Part shown: positions 1-13,682 of the stretch, in pieces | How the letters are laid out: every line of letters starts with the position of its first letter | Numbering within the stretch: position 1 is the first letter of the stretch | NCBI GenBank assembly: GCA_022661535.1 | Contig: JAKULF010000009.1 | Span: forward strand, 2,885,586-2,949,585 | DNA length: 64,000 nt | From: Eutypa lata | Lineage: Eukaryota; Ascomycota; Sordariomycetes; Xylariales; Diatrypaceae | Direction: 5' to 3' | The notes under the pieces: model-generated | Database searches by the model: none | What the model saw: the letters and a program-made list of their open reading frames with translations, nothing else | Told to the model about the DNA's origin: nothing | Position numbers and translations under genes: made by a program

Positions 1-1289
1 TAATTATAATATTTTAATTTATATTTATAAAGTTATAAATTATTTATTTTAAATTAAATTTAAAATATTAAATTTAAAATTATTATATTTTTTATTTATT
101 TATCGTAATTTTAATTATAAATTGATTTTTTTAAAAATAAAATATAATTATATTATTTTATAATTTATATTAATATTAATATTTTAATTAAATAAAATAT
201 AAAATATTAAAAAAAATTAAATTATTATATAATTTTTTTTTTAATATTTAAATAATAATAAATTAATTTAAAAATATAATTTAAAAAAATTAATTATAAA
301 AGCTTTTAATATTAAATTATAAATAATATAATAAAGAATATATTAATTTAATAAAATAAAATCTTTTATATTAATTAATTTAATATAAAAAGCTTTTTGA
401 ATTTAATAATTTATATAATAATTTTATAAATAAAATTTATAAATTATTTTATGTTTAATTATTAAAAATCTATTTAAAAGAATTTTTAATTTATTTATTT
501 TTTATTAAAATAAAACGAAAAATATAATTATTATAAAAATAATAATTAAAATTTATTAATAAAATATTTTAAATATTTTTAATTATATTAATATAAAATA
601 ATTTATAATAAATTATATTTTTTTATAATAATTTTATTATTATTATATTATTAATATTATAATTAATTATAATTAAATATATTATAAAAATAAAAAATTA
701 AATATTTAATATAATAATATTAAAAAATATGTAAATATTTTATTATTATATTTATTAAAATTCGAAAATAAATTTTAAATAAGATATATATTAAATAAAA
801 AATATTTTTATATATTATATTTTATTTTATTATTTATTTTATTTAATTTTAATTTTTAAAAAATATTAAAAAAAACTTTAAAAAGAATTAAATATTTTTA
901 TTATAATAATTTTTAAACGTATTATTTTATTTTTTAACGATATATTAATTTAAAATAATAATTATTATTTTTATTATTTTTATTTTATTACGTTTTTTAA
1001 TTTTACGTTTTTAAAATTTATTTAATATTGTTAATTAAATTTTATTTTTTTATTTTTTTATTTTATTTTTTATTATTATTTATTATAATTATTTTATTTT
1101 ATTTTTTATTTAATTAATAAAATTTAATATTTAAAATTTAATTATTTCGAATTTATTTTTTTATAAATTAAAACGATTATAATTATATTTGTATTTTTTA
1201 ATACGTTTAAAATAACTTTTTATATTTTTTATAATAATTTTATTATTAAATTTAATTATTATAATATAAAAAAGTTTTTTAATTAAATA
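1..1289. other. AT-rich RIP-degraded DNA, no gene seen
   Basis: Almost pure A/T with scattered CpG. I see no readable protein similarity, RNA gene or internal repeat here. It lies outside the left LTR of element I and is probably older decayed repeat. Confidence 0.6.
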
Positions 1290-1508
1290 TATTTATTAAG
1301 ATACGTAAATAAATATTAATCTTAAATAGTTTTCGAAAAGTAAAATGTTTATTATTATTTAAAAAAGTTTATATTAATTTAAGTATAAAGTTAAATAATA
1401 TATTAATTCTTACGTTTTAAAGGTTATATGTAATATTTTAAAATATTTTTAATATTTAGTTTTTTATTATTATTATAAATCGTTATTAAGGTATTTTATT
1501 TATTAATA
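1290..1508. repeat. Left LTR of element I
   Basis: Matches about 9766-9983 directly and 50854-51071 in reverse complement. Shared landmarks are a tcgaaaagtaaaatgt block, a run of tattattattataaatcgtt, and an end in attaata. That end corresponds to TTAACA in the least mutated copy, so terminal CA has become TA. The left boundary is uncertain by a few bases. Confidence 0.65.
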
Positions 1509-4500
1509 CGCTTTTTTGTATTAATAAGCGGTTAATTTTTTTAAAAAATTTAAAAATTTAAAAAAATTAAATTATAAATTTATTAAAATTAAACTTTTAA
1601 TTTTCGTATTTATTTTTGTAATTTAATTATTTAATTATCGGTGTTATTTATATCGTAATATTGATAATTTTATTTATATATATATATTTGAGGTTTAATT
1701 AAGTTATTATTTATTAATAAATTTTTTAATTTTATATATAAAATTTACGATATTATTAATTATTACGTTATTAATTATATAAGATAAAATAAAATCCGGA
1801 ATTTTTAATATTAAAAATAACGAAAAACTTTAATTAAAAATTATTAATTATTAATTTTTTTTATTATATATTATAAATATTAAAAAAAATAATTAAAAAA
1901 GATAAGTTTATTTAATAAAGATTAAGTTAATTTAAAAATCGTTTTAAATTTTTTAAATTAAATATTAAAAAAGAAAACTTTCGGATCGAATAAATATAAT
2001 GATTATAAAAAAAATATTGCGATAATATAAAGGTTTAAAAAATAATGATCTTTTTTTTATAATAAAAATTTAATAAATATTATTTTTTTATTATTTTAAT
2101 TAATTTAATTTATTTATTAATTAATTTATTTTTTAATTTTTTAAATAACTTTTTAATTAATTTTAAGTTTAATTTCGTTATGAATTCGTCGAAAATTTTT
2201 TAATTAAAAGATTTAATAAAATTTTTTATTATATTTTTATTCGTTTTAATATATTAAACTTTAATATAATTATTATTAATTTTTTAACGTATATAATAAT
2301 AATTGATTTAAATATAACGTTTCTTTTTAATATTATTATTTTTTTATATTTTTTAATATATTTATATTATTTTTTAATAAAATAATAAATTTTTTAAATA
2401 TTAAATTAAGTTTTTATAAAAAGATTTTAATATTAATTACCTTTATTATTATAATATTTAAAGTTACGAATTCGATTTTCGTTATATAACGTATAATAAT
2501 TATTTAAAACTTTAAAATTTATATAATAAAAACTTTTATTATATAAAATGTATAATTTATAATTTATTTATTTAAATTAAAATTATTATTAAAATTAAAA
2601 TTTATTATTTTGATTAATTTAAAATTATTATATTTATAATATAAATATTTTTTATTTAAAGTTTAATATTGAATTAATAAATTTATAATATTATTTATAT
2701 ATTTTGATAAACGTTTAATATAATTTATATATTTCGATAACGAATGTTATAAAAAAAAATTTTCTTTTTATAATTAAATTAAAACTTACGATCTTAAAAT
2801 ACGTAATAAAGCATTACGTTTTTATATTAATAATTATTTTTTATTTTTAAATAATTAATTAAAAAATTAACTTTTTTATATAATTTATTTTTATAACGAA
2901 TTATTTATAAATCAAATTTAAATAAACGTTATATAAATCATATTAAATTTAATTATATAATTTAAAAAATTAAACTTTTTAATTAAATTTATATATTAAA
3001 ACGTTTCGTTTTTAATAATAATTTTTTTATTTTTAATTATATATTATTTATAATTTAAAACGAATAAAATAAATTATAACTTTATATCGTTTATATTTCT
3101 TATTTAAAACGATTTTTTAATATATTATTATTAATTTAAATAAATATTATTAATAAAGTTTAATTTAATAATATAAATATTTAAAAATTAATTAATTTTC
3201 ATTTAAGTTTTTAATAATAATTATTTTAATAATAATTTATAAATTTTATAAAACGTTTTTTATTTACGTTAAATAATAAAAAATAATTAACGTATAAAGT
3301 TATAATATTATTTATTATAAAATTTAAATAAATAACGTCGTTTAATATTAAAATTATAAAGTTTTAATTTTTATTTATTAAATTATATTAATTTGTTTAA
3401 ATTTATATAAAAGGTTTATTAATTAATTAATATAATTTAAATCGTATTTAAATTTTTCTTTTTTTTTTAAAAATTTATATTAAAAATTTTTTAATAACGA
3501 AAATACTTTTATAAATAAATTTTTTTTATTTATTATTAAAATATATTATAATAAAGTTTATTTATATAATATATTAATTGTATAAAATTACGAAAGTTAT
3601 AAAGATTTATTAATATATAATTTAAATTATAATTATAATAATTTCGTTATAATTGATATTTTTTCGTTATATAAAATTTTTTATATATATATAAGCTTTT
3701 AATTTTTCGAAATCGCTTATTAATGTAAATCTTTTTCGTAATATTTATATAATGTTTATTAAATATTTATAAATTATTTTGATTAATAAAATAAATTTAA
3801 ATAAATTTTAATCGATGTTTTTTTATTTTTTATAAATATTATTTTTATTTATAAGTTTTTTTAAAGTTTATTAAAGCTTTTTTTAAATAACGGATTATTT
3901 TTAAATATTATCGTTATTAATTTATATATTTGTAAATATTTAAAAAATTTTAATATTTTATAAAGGTTTTTAAAAATATTATATTGTTTTTTTCGAACAA
4001 AAATATTATTTATATATAAAATTAAATTTATATTATTATTTTAAAAACGTTATTAAAGTTTATAAATTTATGTTTTTAATCGTTTATAATATTATTATTA
4101 ATAAAATCGAATTTAAAATTACATTTATTAATATTTTTGCTTTTTTAAATAAATAATATTTAATATAATTTAATTATAATTTTAAAGTATTTTATAAAAG
4201 CGTTATATATATAAAGTTTAAGAATTATTTTTTTCGAACGATTACGTTTACGTTTAAGAAGTTTTTTTTTGTTTTTTTTATTCGTTTTATTATTAAATAC
4301 GATGTTATTATTATCGTTTTAAATACCGAGTTTTTTTATTAATTTAATAATAAAATTGTTTTTAAATTTATTTTTAAAATAATTAAATAATATTTTTTAA
4401 ATTAAAAAAAGCATTTAATTTCGTAAAGTTATTATATATTATAATATAAAGGATTATAAAAAACTTTTTTTTTATTAATTATATAATATAATTTTTTTTT

Positions 4501-7309
4501 TTTAAAAAATACTTTTTATATTTTAATTAATTAATTTTTTAAATTAATTTTTTTTAATTAATATATATAATATAACGTAATTTTAAAATATATAAATATT
4601 TATAACGAAATAAATAAATACCGTTAAGATTAAAACTTTTTTAATAAATCTTTATAAAAATTGTATTTTTAATTAATAATTAATTTAATTTATTAATTTT
4701 TTTAATAATTTTTTTATAACGTAATTTTAAAAACATATAAAGATTTTTATTTAATTTATATAAATTTTAATTTCGTTTTATATAAATTTAATAATACGTT
4801 TTATAATTTTATTTTAATATTAATTATAAAATAACGATAATCGAAATTTAATATCGCGTTTTTTATAAAGTTTATTTATTTTAAATATATCGAATTTTCG
4901 TTTATTATTTAATTTTAAAACTTAAATTATTATTTTTTATTAAAAAATTAATTAATAAAATATTAAATTATTTTTTAATATAATTTTATAAATAATATTA
5001 AATATTATTTTTAATTTTTATCGATTTTATATTATAATATTAATTATAATTTATAATTATTAAATTATAATATAAATTATTACGTAATAATATGGGTTAT
5101 ATTATATTTATATCGTATTATATAATTTCGTTTATTTAAATTAACTTTTTTAAACGTTTTTTAAAAAAAAACTTTTTTTTTATATTATAAATCGTTTAAT
5201 AATTAAAATTAAGCGTTTAATATTAAATTAATAAAATTAACGATATTATAAAATGATTTTTTATAATATTTTCGTTTATTATAATTTTTTCGTTATTATT
5301 AAACTTAAATATTATATATTAAAAAATAATTAATTTATCGTTATTATTTTTTAATACGTATTTTTATTTATTATTATTAATTTCGAATTTAAATATATTA
5401 AAAATTTATAATAAAACCCTTAATTTCTTTAAATTAATTATTATAAAAACTTTTTCATTTAATAATTTTAAAATATTATAATTTACATAATTATCTTTTT
5501 TATATTATATTTCGTTAAAAAGTATTTTAAACGAAAACTTTTTTATAATTAAAATATATAATATTATTAAATTTAAACGAAATTTATTAAGTTTAATTAA
5601 TTATTATATAACGATATTAATAATTAAAATATAAATAAAATTTATTTCGATATTAATAATAAAATAATTTTATTTAATACTTTTAATTGTTTTTTTAATT
5701 AAATTATTAAAATTATTAATAATATTAATATTTAAGTTGTTATTTTATAATAATTAATTTTTCGTATTATTTATAAAGTATATTTAAAAACTTATTATTT
5801 AATAAATAATAATTATAACGTTTAAAACGTTTTTTTATATAATTCTTTCGATATTTTCTTCGTTTTTAATATTTTTTTATTTAATAAAAGTTAAAGTTAT
5901 AATATATTTTAATTTAATTTATCGATATATAATATTAAAAATTAATTTATTATATTATTTAAATAACTTTTTAATATATTTTATTTCATAAAAACGATAA
6001 TTAAAAAAATAAAACCTTTATATATATTTTTAAATTTAATAAAAATTCTCGAATCGTTAAATTTAATTAAATAACCGTAATTATTATAATCGTTATTATT
6101 ATTAATAATCTTGCTTTTGTTTTTATTTTTATTTTTATTATTATCGCTTTTTCGTTTTTCGTTTTCGTAATATTATAATATATATTTATATTCGTTATAA
6201 TTAAAATAAATTTTCTTTTATTTACGAAAAGTTTATTAAATCGGTTTTTTTTATAAATACGATTTTTTTATTTTTTTATTATTATTCTTTTTAAATATAT
6301 AATTTCGTGTTTTTTTATAATTTATTAATATATTTTCTTTAATTTTAAAATTTAATATTAAAATTTTTAATAATTTTATAAATAAAATAATCGATTATTC
6401 GTAATATAAAGCTTATAATTTTATATTAATAAATAATTTTATTTTTTACGGCGTTTATAAATATCGTAATATAAACGGCTTTATTTAATTTTATATTAAT
6501 TAATTTTATTTTTTTAATATATTTTTAAAATTATATAATAAAAATAAAAGGATTTTCTTTATCGTATTTAAAGTTATAAAAGTTATTTTAAATGTTTCGT
6601 TAACGTATTATATCGATCGTTAAAAAATAAATTATAAAGTTTTTAATATTTTAATTTTTAAAATTATATCTATAATTAATTATTAAAGATATTATTTATA
6701 AAGTTTTATAATAACTTTTATAAGCGTAATTTCAATAATTTTAAATAATTTTATATTTTTCTCGTAATCGATTTTTTTTTAATTATCGAAACCTTTAAAG
6801 TAATTTCTTTTTTAATTTCTTAAAAAAAAACCTTTTTTATTTCTTTTTATAATCTTTTTTAAGGAATTTTCGTAAACTTTTATTCGTTTTTGAAAATTTA
6901 AAAAAATAAATTCTTTAAGTATTATAATTAAAATTATTCGAATTTAAATTAATTAAATTCGAATTATTAAAATTTATATTTTATATATTTTTATATCGTT
7001 TATTAAACGTATTTATTTATCGACTTTTTTTATAATAATATAAAAACATATATATATAATTTCTTTATTTATTTAATTTCGTTATTTCGATATTAATTAA
7101 ATTACGATAACTTTTTAATAAAGTAATTATTAACGAAATTTTAAATTATTATTTATAAATATTATAATAAGAATTTATAAAATTTAAAATAAACTTATTA
7201 TATAACTTAATTTATTATAAAATTAATATTATTAAAAAAAATAAACAAATAATTTATTTATTTATTTTATATTAAATGTTTAAATAAATTTTATAATTAA
7301 AGTTTTAAT

Positions 7310-8346
7310 AAAGTTGTAAAATATTTAATAAAATAATAAAGTAATAACTTAAAGCTATTAAATTAAACGAAAAAATACGTTATTATTTCGACGTTTATAA
7401 CCGAAATAATATTTATATAATTAAATATTTTTAATTTAATATTTTAATAATATATAAAACTTTTTAAAATCGATAATATAATTTTTTAGTTTTAAATAAT
7501 TAATCGTTATTAATTTAAAAAGATTTTAAAATAAAATCGTTAATATAAATTTATCGTAACGATTAAAACAACCGGCTTCGTTAAAAAGTTAAACGATTTA
7601 AAAAAGGATTTTTTTAACGAAATTTATATAATAACTTATATGTATTAATGGTAAATATTACGATAACGATAACGAAAAAAAACGTATTTCGAAAATAAAT
7701 AAATAATTTATAAAATTAAGTAAAATAATTATTAATCGATATAAAAAATTAAATTAAATTAACGTTAATCGAAAAAACGATAAAAATGTATTTAAATTAA
7801 ATTAAATTTAATTTTAAATTATTAAACGATTATAAACTTATTAACGAAAGTAATTAAGAAATATAAAAAATAACGATTTAAATAACGTTAATTAATATTA
7901 AATATAAAAACAATAATATAACGTTATTTATTATTATTAATTAAATTCATATTATTAATATAATTATAATTAATATTATAAAAAACTTTATTAACGTTAT
8001 TATAAATTTTATAAATAATATCGAAATAATTAAAATCTTTAATAAAATATATAAAAATAAATAAATTAATAAATAAAGAAATTTATAAACGTAATTTTAA
8101 TATATTAAATAAAATTTATTTAAATAATTAACGTTAAATTACGTCGTTAAATTTAAACGTTAAATTTAATATATTAAAAAAGTTTAAATATTAACGAATT
8201 TAAATTAATAATTTATAATATTCGTTAATTTTATTTTAAATTAAAACGATAATTTAATATAAAAAACTCAAATAAGAATATATTTTAATAAGCTTTAATA
8301 ATAACGATAATTTAAATATATAACGATTTCGTCGTCGATTTTCGCA

Positions 8347-8388
<42 letters not shown>

Positions 8389-8875
8389 TTTTAATTAAAA
8401 TTATAATAATAATAAATAAAAATTAATTTAAAAAAATAAAAAGCCGTTATACTTTAAATATAATAAATACGATTATAAAATAACGAATTACTTATAAATA
8501 AAATAAAATAAAAATAATAATAATTACGATAATAATAATAACGATAATAATTTAAACGTTATTAACTTTATAACATTTAATAATTTTATAAAATTTTATA
8601 ATTTAATAACGATAATTATTTAAAAAATAAAAACATTATTAAATAAAAAACAACAAAAATAACAATAATTTTAAATAATTACTTTATTATAAAAATATAT
8701 AAAATATTAAATAAAATAATAAAATAATAACTTAAAACTATTAAATTAAATAAATAAATACGTTATTATTTAAACGGTTATAACCAAAATAATACTTATA
8801 TAATTAAATATTTTCGATTTAAATTTTTAATAATATATTAAGCTTTTTAAAACCGATAATATAACGTTTAACTTT
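7310..8875 (+). mobile_element. Possible gag-only LTR element nested in element I
   Basis: Direct repeats of roughly 185 bp (about 7310-7495 and 8688-8875) flank 1.2 kb. In plus frame 2 the interior ends in an Arg-rich segment (8320-8345), a TAA-type run, and then YFKYNKYDYKITNY at 8450-8491. That is the spacing of a CCHC zinc knuckle (C-x2-C-x4-H-x4-C) after TGY-to-TAY, CAY-to-TAY and GGY-to-GAY changes. Such a knuckle is typical of Gag. Repeats plus Gag with no polymerase would fit a non-autonomous TR-GAG type element. Chance is a real alternative, because Tyr, Lys and Asn codons dominate any AT-rich translation. Confidence 0.35.
8348..8384. repeat. (ATA)n microsatellite
   Basis: About twelve uninterrupted ATA/TAA units just before the putative zinc knuckle. 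The run could derive from a CAA (Gln) codon run converted to TAA, which would fit a Gln-rich linker in a gag protein. Confidence 0.8.
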
Positions 8876-9765
8876 TTATAAAAATAAATATTAAAATTAA
8901 TTTTACTTTAAATAATACGTTTTTTATATTTAATATTATAACGTTAAAATATTACGAAATAAATAAATTTATATTTATTAATAATTATATATTTATTAAT
9001 ATTAACGTTTATTTTATATAGATTTTATTAAATATTAATTATATATTTATTTATTATTAAAATATAACGTTTATATATTTATTTTATATTAATTTATTAA
9101 TTACGTAATTAAAATTAATTTTAACGTTACGATTATTTACGTATAAATTTAAATTTTATATTTATATATTTTTAAATTTCTTTATAATAACGTTTATATC
9201 GTTTTAATATTAATTTATCATTTTTTATTATTAAATTTATATTATTAATATAATTCGTTTTTTAATTTAAGTTTTTTTATAAAATTATATATAATACTTT
9301 TAATATCGTTTATTATTTTAAAAAACTTATTAAATTTATAATAATTTATAAATATCGATAAAAATATTATTTATTTAATTTCGATAAAAAAAAGATTTAA
9401 TATAATAACGTTAAAAAATTAATTCGAATAATTAATTTATTTATAACCTTTTACGGTTTTTTTATTATTAAAATAAAATTACTTAAATAAATGAAAAAAT
9501 CGTTTAATTATTAAAATTTTCATCGAATTAAAAAATTAAAATATTAAATTATAATTTAATTTAATAAAGGCAAAAAAACAAATGTTATTAATAACGTAAT
9601 CGTTATAATTTTCGATAATATTAAAAATTCGTTTACTTTTCGTTATTATTAAGATCGAATTTTTCGCGAATTCTTTAAATTAAAATTAATAAAGCGTTAT
9701 TATAAATAATATATTTATTTTCGTATAAATTTTTTATTTATTAATTTATAAAATCGAAATTATTA

Positions 9766-9983
9766 TTATATTAAAATATATAAATAAATATTAATTTTAA
9801 AAAATTTTTAAAAAATAAAGTATTTATTATTATTAAAAAAAGTTTATATTAACTTAATTATAAACTTAAATTATATATTAATTTTTATATTTTAAACGTT
9901 ATACGTAATACTTTAAAATATTCTTAATATTTAATCTTTTATTATTATTATAAATCGTTATTAAAATACTTTATTTATTAATA
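9766..9983. repeat. Right LTR of element I
   Basis: Direct copy of 1290-1508 with many C-to-T and G-to-A differences. It ends in ttaata at 9983, where the least mutated family member has TTAACA. Confidence 0.65.
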
Positions 9984-11637
9984 ATATTTTTATAATTATA
10001 TTTTATTTTTTTAATTAATTTTTTCAATATAATTAAAAATAAACTTTAAATTAAATATTTATTACGAAAATATTTTTATTTTATTTTATAATTATTTTAT
10101 ATTAATTTTTATAATATATATTATTACGGTTATTTAAAATATATTTTTAAATAATATTTATTTAATTAAATTATAAATTATGTAATTTATATTTAATTTT
10201 ATTATAGTTTTATTATTACGTAATAATTTATATTATTTTTTATTAACATTAATTTATTTTCTATTTAATTTATAAATTTAATTTCTATTTTATAAATTTA
10301 ATTTTTATTTTATAAATTTAATTTAAATCGTTTTTAAATAAATATCTTACATTATTTTATTCGAAAATTATTATTTAAAAATTATAAATGTTAAAATTAA
10401 TTATTTATTAATCGTTAATATTAACATGTAATTATTAAATGTTTTTTATATTTAAAATTTATATATTTAAAACTTTATTTTTATTTTTATAATAATTATT
10501 TTAAATTTAAATTTTATTAAATAATTTAATTAATTTATTACGATTTATTTATTTTTTAAAAAAATATTTAATTTCTTATTAAAGAAATAATTTTATATTA
10601 ATTTATAAAAATATTATTAAAAAGGTTTTATAATAAAATATTTTAAAAAGCATTTAAATAATTTAAAATCGTTTTTAAAATATTATTTTTATTATTTTTA
10701 TTAATAAATTTATTTTATTAATTTAATTATAATTATTTAAATATTAATCGTTATTTTTAATTTTTCTTTTAAATAATTATTAAGTTTAATATATTTTATA
10801 ATTTATAATTTATTTTATTTTAAATCGTTAAAAAGCGAAAAAAATAATATAATTTAATATTAATAAATAATATAAATAAAAAATAATAATATTAATATTT
10901 TATATAAATTATTAAATTTAAATAAAATAAACTTTATTATTTTTTAAAGAATTAAAAACGTTAATTTATTATTTAAAAATAACGGTTAAATTAAATTTAA
11001 TATTTAAATCTTCGCATTAATTTATTATTAAAATTAAATAATTATATAATTATTAAAATAAATAATTATTAATTTAATTTTAATTTATTAATAAATTTAA
11101 TTAAAAGAATATTATTAATTTTATTTATAAAATAATTATTATATATAATTTTCTTAATTATTATAAAATAATTTTTAATTTTTAAAAAACTTTAAAAATT
11201 AATTTTATTATAAAATTTATATTTTCATAAAATTTAAATTTATTTATAATAAAAATAATATTTTTTATTTTTTATTTAATATTAAATATATATTAAATTA
11301 TGTTTATTTTTTTATATAAAAGATTAAATATATTCGTTATTATTAAATAATTATTTTAATTTTAATTTTATAATTAATATTATATATATATAATTTTATT
11401 TATTTATAATTATAATAAATTATTTTAAAAGTATTAATAAATGTATATTTAAATAAATATCTTTAATAAATTTAAAATAAAGTTTAATTTTATTAAAATT
11501 TAATTTTAATTTAATTTTAATTTATTAATATTTAATTCTTAATTAAATAATTAAATATAATTATAAATTTTTATAATTATTTATATTAATAATTTATTAA
11601 AAATAACAAGTTAATTTTTTTACGATTATTTTTATTT
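9984..11637. other. AT-rich RIP-degraded DNA, no gene seen
   Basis: No readable coding similarity. The only local structure noted is a short tandem repeat at 10262-10324. Confidence 0.6.
10262..10324. repeat. Short tandem repeat, ~20-bp unit x3
   Basis: Three successive units of the form tctattttataaatttaatt, differing by single bases. Confidence 0.7.
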
Positions 11638-12534
11638 AAATTTTTTTTAATCGTTACGTTCGAAAAAAACGATACGATTTTTCGCTTATAAGTAAATTAC
11701 AAGGATCGTTTTTTTTTCTTTAAACGAAAAAACCTTTTTACGAAATAAAAGTTAATATAATTAACTTAATCTTTAAAGCTTTTTTATTTATTTAATTTTT
11801 AAAAAACCTTTTATTTATTAAAATTCGAATTTAAAATTATTTAAATATAAAGCGATTAAATTATTAAAATTAATTAAAAGTTATTTTATAATTAAATTTT
11901 ACATTATTATTACGATTTATTTTTAAATTATAACGTTTATATATATATATATATAAATTTTATAAATATAAATTTATAAATTATAAGTTTTATTATTACT
12001 TAAATTATTTAATTTTATATTTTATTAAACGAAATTTAAACTTAAAAGTTTTAACTTTAATTATTATAATATAAATTTATTATATTAAAAAAATATTCTT
12101 TATTTATTTATATATAATTAATTTTAAAAATAAATAATTAAAATTATTATTATTTAAGTTAAAAGTTAAATAATTAATAAATAATTTAAATAAATAAATA
12201 ATATAATATTATTTAAGTTATTTAAGTTTATAAACTTTAAATTATAAAGTTATAAATTATAAATTATAAATTTATAAATTTATAAATAACTTATAAGTTT
12301 AAAATGTAATTTATAAGTTTAAAAGATAATTAATATATTTATAAAGTTAAGTTTAAAAACATTAAATATATAAATCAAAAAAGATGCATTTAATTAAAAG
12401 TTATTATAATAATAAATATATATTTTTAAAGCATTTATTACGTAATTAATCGATATTTAATGACGTAATTAAATTACGTAAATTAATAATATAATTAAAT
12501 AATTTAAACTTAATATAAAATAATTTTTAATTAA
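11638..12534 (+). mobile_element. R1a: copy of non-coding repeat family R1
   Basis: One of four family members (others 25878-34247, 43328-44497 and 54336-55276). In order it has a foldback module (11638-11740, with gttcgaaaaaaacgatacg), a ~130-bp linker, a terminal repeat starting TTAATTAAAAGTTATTTTAT at 11870 (TTAACCGAAGG in better copies), A/T palindromic minisatellite sequence around ataaatttataagtt (about 11950-12360), and the inverted terminal repeat ending in TTAA at 12534. No coding capacity is seen. The TIR plus TTAA ends suggest a MITE-like DNA element. Confidence 0.65.
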
Positions 12535-13470
12535 AAAAACTTTTATATGAAATTTTAAAATCGAAACGATTATTATTAAAATAATAATTATAATACTTAT
12601 AAATATAATTATTATTATAATAACTTTTATAAATATTAGAATTTAATATATAAGCGTAATTAATTTTAAAATAATTATTAAAATAATTTTAATAAAAAAT
12701 GTTTTTTTAAAATATCGTTATTATTTAAATTAAAATGTATAAATATAAATATTTTATAATAACGAGTAATTTAAAATATAAAATTACGAAAAGTTAATTA
12801 ATTTAAATTTATTATTTTTTATTAAAAAACGTTAATAAAAAATATTTATTATAATAATAAATTAATAAATTATAAATTATTTTTATTTACGTTTTATTAT
12901 TATTAATATTTAAAATATTACGAATTAAAAATATATATTAAAAATATAATTAAATCTTTTTATTTTATAACGTTTATATAAAATATATATTTTTTAATTT
13001 TAATTTTAATATATTATATTTATTTAAATTAATTTTAATAAATATTTAAAATAATAATATATTTACGTTAAAAAACAAATAAAAGTTTTCGATATTAAAT
13101 AAACGTTTTTTTATAATCGTTAATAAATTAATTTTTAAAAACGAAAAAGTTTATATTATATAAATTATAATAATAATTTTTAAATTATTATTGAATTAAT
13201 TATTTAAATTTAAATTTTTATCGTTAATTAATTTATTATTTTAAAATATATTAACATCGATTTTTTAATATAATAATAAATAAAATTTAATTATATTAAA
13301 AAAAGTTAAAAGATATAACGAATTAAAATAATATTAATTATAATTATTAATATTTATAATTTTAATTATTTATTAAATAAAATATGTTAAAATATAAATA
13401 TTTTAATATAAATAAAAAATAAAAAAGTTGAATTATTTTTTAAAAATATTTAATGAAATATATATATATA
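12535..13470. other. AT-rich RIP-degraded DNA, no gene seen
   Basis: Between R1a and the left LTR of element III. Nothing readable was found on either strand. Confidence 0.55.
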
Positions 13471-13682
13471 TATAAAGAACTTAAATTATTTAAATATAAT
13501 AAGTTAATAATAAATAATTATTATATTAATAAAACTTTAAATATATTTATAATTTTTGTTAAAGCTTTAATAACTATATTCGTTATAACTTAAAAAGAAT
13601 TTATTTAATAATATAAAATATAAATTCGATTTTCGATTTTATATAATTAAAATTATATATTTAAAAGTATTAAGTTTTTATA
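13471..13682. repeat. Left LTR of element III
   Basis: Matches 35692-35908 in the same orientation. Shared landmarks are attatttaaatataataagttaa near the start and ttaaaagtattaa near the end. Confidence 0.65.

Larger units (their letters stand above)
1290..9983. mobile_element. Element I: degraded LTR retrotransposon
   Basis: Two direct repeats of about 218-220 bp (1290-1508 and about 9766-9983) bound 8.3 kb of internal sequence. A third copy at 50854-51071, in reverse orientation, still has TG and CA termini, which supports reading them as LTRs. The internal part from about 1560 to 4250 is clearly related, on the same strand, to the interior of element III (about 13790-16290 and on from 23693). 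The coding strand and superfamily are not established: I could not find a convincing reverse transcriptase. A minus-strand stretch near 6060-6200 reads as Lys/Arg/Gln-rich if its TAA codons came from CAA, as in retroelement linkers. No clear target duplication was found. Confidence 0.6.

Noticed and set aside
8450..8491. Zinc knuckle as proof of a plus-strand gag for element I itself
   Set aside because: It lies only 1.3 kb from the right LTR, leaving no room for pol in that orientation. A nested gag-only element or chance similarity is more consistent.
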